Both the position numbers and the translations under genes were made by a program. A DNA stretch of 64,000 nt from Sphaerochaeta pleomorpha str. Grapes (GTDB lineage Bacteria > Spirochaetota > Spirochaetia > Sphaerochaetales > Sphaerochaetaceae). The stretch spans positions 682,001 to 746,000 of the forward strand of contig NC_016633.1 of NCBI RefSeq assembly GCF_000236685.1, read 5' to 3'. The notes beneath the pieces were generated by a model, which searched no databases, was not told where the DNA came from, and was given only the letters and a program-made list of their open reading frames with translations. Positions 62,329 to 64,000 of this stretch are shown piece by piece; positions within the stretch are counted from its first letter, which is position 1, and each line of letters opens with the position of its first letter.

Positions 62329-62376
62329 GGTATAGCAACTTTATACCCACTTGAGCAAGAAGTATCCTTGCGCAAG
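62329..62376. promoter_or_regulatory. Candidate MFS promoter and paired CTTG-NN-CAAG sites
   Basis: On the minus strand TTGCTC (62358-62353) and TATACC (62334-62329) are 18 bases apart. CTTGAGCAAG (62350-62359) overlaps the -35, and a perfect CTTGCGCAAG palindrome follows at 62367-62376; centres are 17 bases apart. Confidence 0.3.
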
Positions 62377-62402
62377 GGAAAAAAAGTAGGTAGTGTAAGA
62401 TC

Positions 62403-62867
62403 ATGAACAACGATATCCTGCATAACATACCTTTTATTGCGGCTGCCTTGGCCGTTATTATCGCACAGGCTTCGAAACCCTTCATAAACGCAATCGTTGA
62501 CCACCGATTTGACTGGTCACTGCTCCATAGTACCGGCAGCATGCCTTCAAGCCATACAGCGGGAGTCATTGCCCTTTTGACCGGTATAGGAATGACCGAA
62601 GGGATCGGGACTGTAGATTTTGCCATTTCCATGACCTTTGCCGCGATTGTCATCCACGATGCCATGGGAGTGCGTAGGGAAGCTGGAAAACAGGCAGAGG
62701 TCATCAATGAATGGAGCCGCATCCTCAGTGATCTCCACAGGGAAGGCCAATTCACCCCGGAAAACCTCAAGACTATGCTGGGTCACTCATTCAGCCAGGT
62801 TGTCGGGGGGATTGTCGTAGGCCTTGTCGTAGGGTTCTCGATAACAGGATACATTCTCGCCCACTAA
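62403..62867 (+). CDS. Divergent PAP2-family membrane protein (DUF212/YuiD)
   Basis: A 154-residue protein with about four hydrophobic helices. STGSMPSSHTAGVIALLTGIG and AIVIHDAMGVRREAGKQAEVIN mark the DUF212 group, distantly related to PAP2 phosphatases. A phosphatase function has not been established here. No strong ribosome-binding site is visible. Divergent from the MFS transporter gene. Confidence 0.85.
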   Translation: MNNDILHNIPFIAAALAVIIAQASKPFINAIVDHRFDWSLLHSTGSMPSSHTAGVIALLTGIGMTEGIGTVDFAISMTFAAIVIHDAMGVRREAGKQAEVINEWSRILSDLHREGQFTPENLKTMLGHSFSQVVGGIVVGLVVGFSITGYILAH

Positions 62868-62875
62868 AGGTTTTC

Positions 62876-62904
62876 TTGACTTTTTGGCTAGGGAAAGGCA
62901 TTAT
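62876..62904 (+). promoter_or_regulatory. Promoter of the first amino-acid-binding protein
   Basis: TTGACT (62876-62881), 17 bases, then CATTAT (62899-62904), about 48 bases before the ATG. Confidence 0.5.
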
Positions 62905-62951
62905 CCAGAAGGTTGCAGGAATTTACATAATTTCAGGAAGGAAGAAATAGC

Positions 62952-63701
62952 ATGAAAAAAGCAGGTATGTTTTTGGCCATTGCATTGGTCAGTATTGGAT
63001 GTTTGTTCGCAGGCGGGACAAAAGAAGCAAAGAATGGGTATGTTTTCGCCGCCGATGCCACCTGGCCTCCCCTCGAATTCGTCGACAATGGCACTCTGAC
63101 CGGTTTTGAAGTTGAATTGATGCCTCTCATCGGCGAGAAAGTCGGTGTTCCCATGACCGTGAAAAACATCCCCTGGGATACTATTTTCGCAGGTCTTGCC
63201 AATGGGGCCTATGACGGAGTCTCTTCAGGCGTAACGGTTACCGAGGAACGCAAGAATTCCATGGACTTCTCTACCCCAATCCTCCAGGCAGGTCAGGTGG
63301 TAATCATCCGCACAACTGACAAATCGACAGTCAAGGGCATTGAAAACCTTACCGGGAAAAAGATCGGTGTCCAGATCGGAACTACCGGTGATTTTGCTTT
63401 GGAAAACTACCAGGTCACCAAGAAAGTCTATGATGACATCGGACTGGCCATCGAAGACCTGTTGAACGGCAATCTCGATGCTGCTGTATGTGATTCCCTC
63501 ATTGCCAGTGATTTCGTGCTTGCCAATGCCAACTATAGCAGCAAACTGACGGTAGCCGGCGAACCCTTCACCCAGGAAGATATCGCCATTGCAGTGAAGA
63601 AAGGAAATACAGAATTGCTCAATCTGGTCAACAAAGGCCTGCAGATGATGAAAGACGATGGGTCTTTCGATGCCTTGAAGCAGAAATGGAATCTTCTGTA
63701 A
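62952..63701 (+). CDS. Amino acid ABC transporter substrate-binding protein
   Basis: A 249-residue family 3 binding protein. The N-terminal leader ends in CLFAGGTKE; Cys17 (SIGC) could be a relaxed lipobox, otherwise it is secreted. FAADATWPPLEFVDNGTLTGFEVELM starts lobe 1, and GVTVTEERKNSMDFSTP with IGVQIGTTGDF follow. Polar or basic amino acids are likely ligands. GGAAGGAAG precedes the ATG. It is a single gene closed by a terminator; a close paralogue follows. Confidence 0.92.
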   Translation: MKKAGMFLAIALVSIGCLFAGGTKEAKNGYVFAADATWPPLEFVDNGTLTGFEVELMPLIGEKVGVPMTVKNIPWDTIFAGLANGAYDGVSSGVTVTEERKNSMDFSTPILQAGQVVIIRTTDKSTVKGIENLTGKKIGVQIGTTGDFALENYQVTKKVYDDIGLAIEDLLNGNLDAAVCDSLIASDFVLANANYSSKLTVAGEPFTQEDIAIAVKKGNTELLNLVNKGLQMMKDDGSFDALKQKWNLL

Positions 63702-63724
63702 GCCTTTCGCTACATCTTTTCCAG

Positions 63725-63745
63725 GGGGACTTCGGTCCCCTTTTT
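63725..63745 (+). terminator. Terminator of the first binding-protein gene
   Basis: GGGGAC / GTCCCC stem with a TTCG tetraloop, followed by TTTTT. Confidence 0.85.
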
Positions 63746-63777
63746 CTTTGCTGCAGGGCAGAAACAATATGAATTTT

Positions 63778-63827
63778 TATGCATATTTATTCCTATATAC
63801 TTGACATATAATGTATGATTATGCAAT
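63778..63827 (+). promoter_or_regulatory. Putative promoter and ArgR boxes of the second binding protein
   Basis: TATGCAT-ATTT-ATTCCTA (63778-63795) and AATGTAT-GATT-ATGCAAT (63810-63827) each match the ArgR consensus halves in 6 of 7 positions. Between them lies TTGACA (63801-63806) and a perfect TATAAT (63807-63812). Two promoter readings are possible; the boxes flank or overlap either. Confidence 0.45.
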
Positions 63828-63856
63828 ATTTCGTATATCTCAAGGAGAAAACCAAT

Positions 63857-64000
63857 ATGAAAAAAATTGCAATTGTATTACTTGCTTTGTTGCTTTGCTG
63901 TACCTCAGTCGTATTTGCCCAAGGCCAGAAAGAGACCGGCGAGCAGAATTCCTATGTATTTGCTGCCAACTGTGCTTGGCCTCCCCTTGAATTCGTTGAC
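63857..64000 (+). CDS. Amino acid ABC transporter substrate-binding protein (3' end cut)
   Basis: The first 48 codons only. The leader runs from MKKIAIVLLALLLCC to VVFAQGQKE, and the mature start YVFAANCAWPPLEFVD is almost the same as that of the preceding gene (YVFAADATWPPLEFVD), so the two are tandem paralogues. AAGGAG precedes the ATG by 9 bases. The gene continues beyond the window. Confidence 0.88.
   Translation, partial: MKKIAIVLLALLLCCTSVVFAQGQKETGEQNSYVFAANCAWPPLEFVD

Noticed and set aside
62309-62770. N-terminal extension of the MFS transporter
   Set aside because: The extra 154 codons are antisense to the DUF212 gene; a good ribosome-binding site supports the ATG at 62308.

Overview
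The window looks like chromosomal DNA of a free-living spirochaete, most like Sphaerochaeta (Spirochaetota). This is inferred from gene content, not from a search. The pointers are an XPB/ERCC3-type helicase with a partner gene, two EF-G paralogues outside any str operon, a fused AroD-AroE, a tiny AURKAIP1/COX24-type basic protein, and secreted binding proteins whose leaders end in an A-x-G-x-K-E-like motif. Genes are densely packed on both strands, many with ATGA overlaps. I saw no rRNA, tRNA, CRISPR array, prophage or insertion sequence.

0-13 kb: the 3' part of a P1B metal ATPase, an EF-G paralogue, a small XRE regulator with a structured leader, and a second divergent EF-G-like GTPase. Then come trmB and mfd (minus strand), an inositol-monophosphatase-family gene (plus), and a three-gene minus-strand operon (ACT-domain protein, THEP1-like P-loop NTPase, queuosine-precursor-type transporter).

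13-25 kb: nrdR and a dGTPase-like gene converge. An overlapping plus-strand operon follows (membrane protein, aroK, aroC, XPB-like helicase, helicase partner), facing a fused aroDE. An ABC-F protein and a Maf pyrophosphatase follow.

25-41 kb: core genes. rpsB-tsf, then frr-uppS-cdsA-dxr-rseP, run on plus. The rpsF-ssb-rpsR-DUF2232-rplI-dnaB operon runs on minus. A 29-codon gene sits upstream of rpsF. Then murD, a FemAB-type ligase and metG.

41-54 kb: hflKC, a HAD phosphatase, a two-gene ABC-2 exporter, argG, a guanine-deaminase-like gene, and a sugar cluster (ROK regulator, binding protein, two permeases, cytoplasmic GH20 hexosaminidase). The cluster fits uptake and intracellular trimming of a beta-linked amino-sugar oligosaccharide.

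54-64 kb: an ArsR regulator with a flavodoxin/ferredoxin fusion, a decayed beta-hydroxyacid dehydrogenase, gltA with a HAD gene, and icd-acn. Together gltA, acn and icd give the oxidative route from oxaloacetate and acetyl-CoA to 2-oxoglutarate. The icd product carries NAD-type cofactor residues. An MFS transporter, a DUF212 membrane protein and two tandem amino-acid-binding proteins close the window; the second runs off the edge. ArgR-like boxes precede argG and this last gene, which hints at a shared arginine regulon.

The best candidates for undescribed biology are the ACT/THEP1/transporter operon, the XPB-partner pair inside a shikimate operon, and the EF-G-like GTPase without the catalytic histidine.
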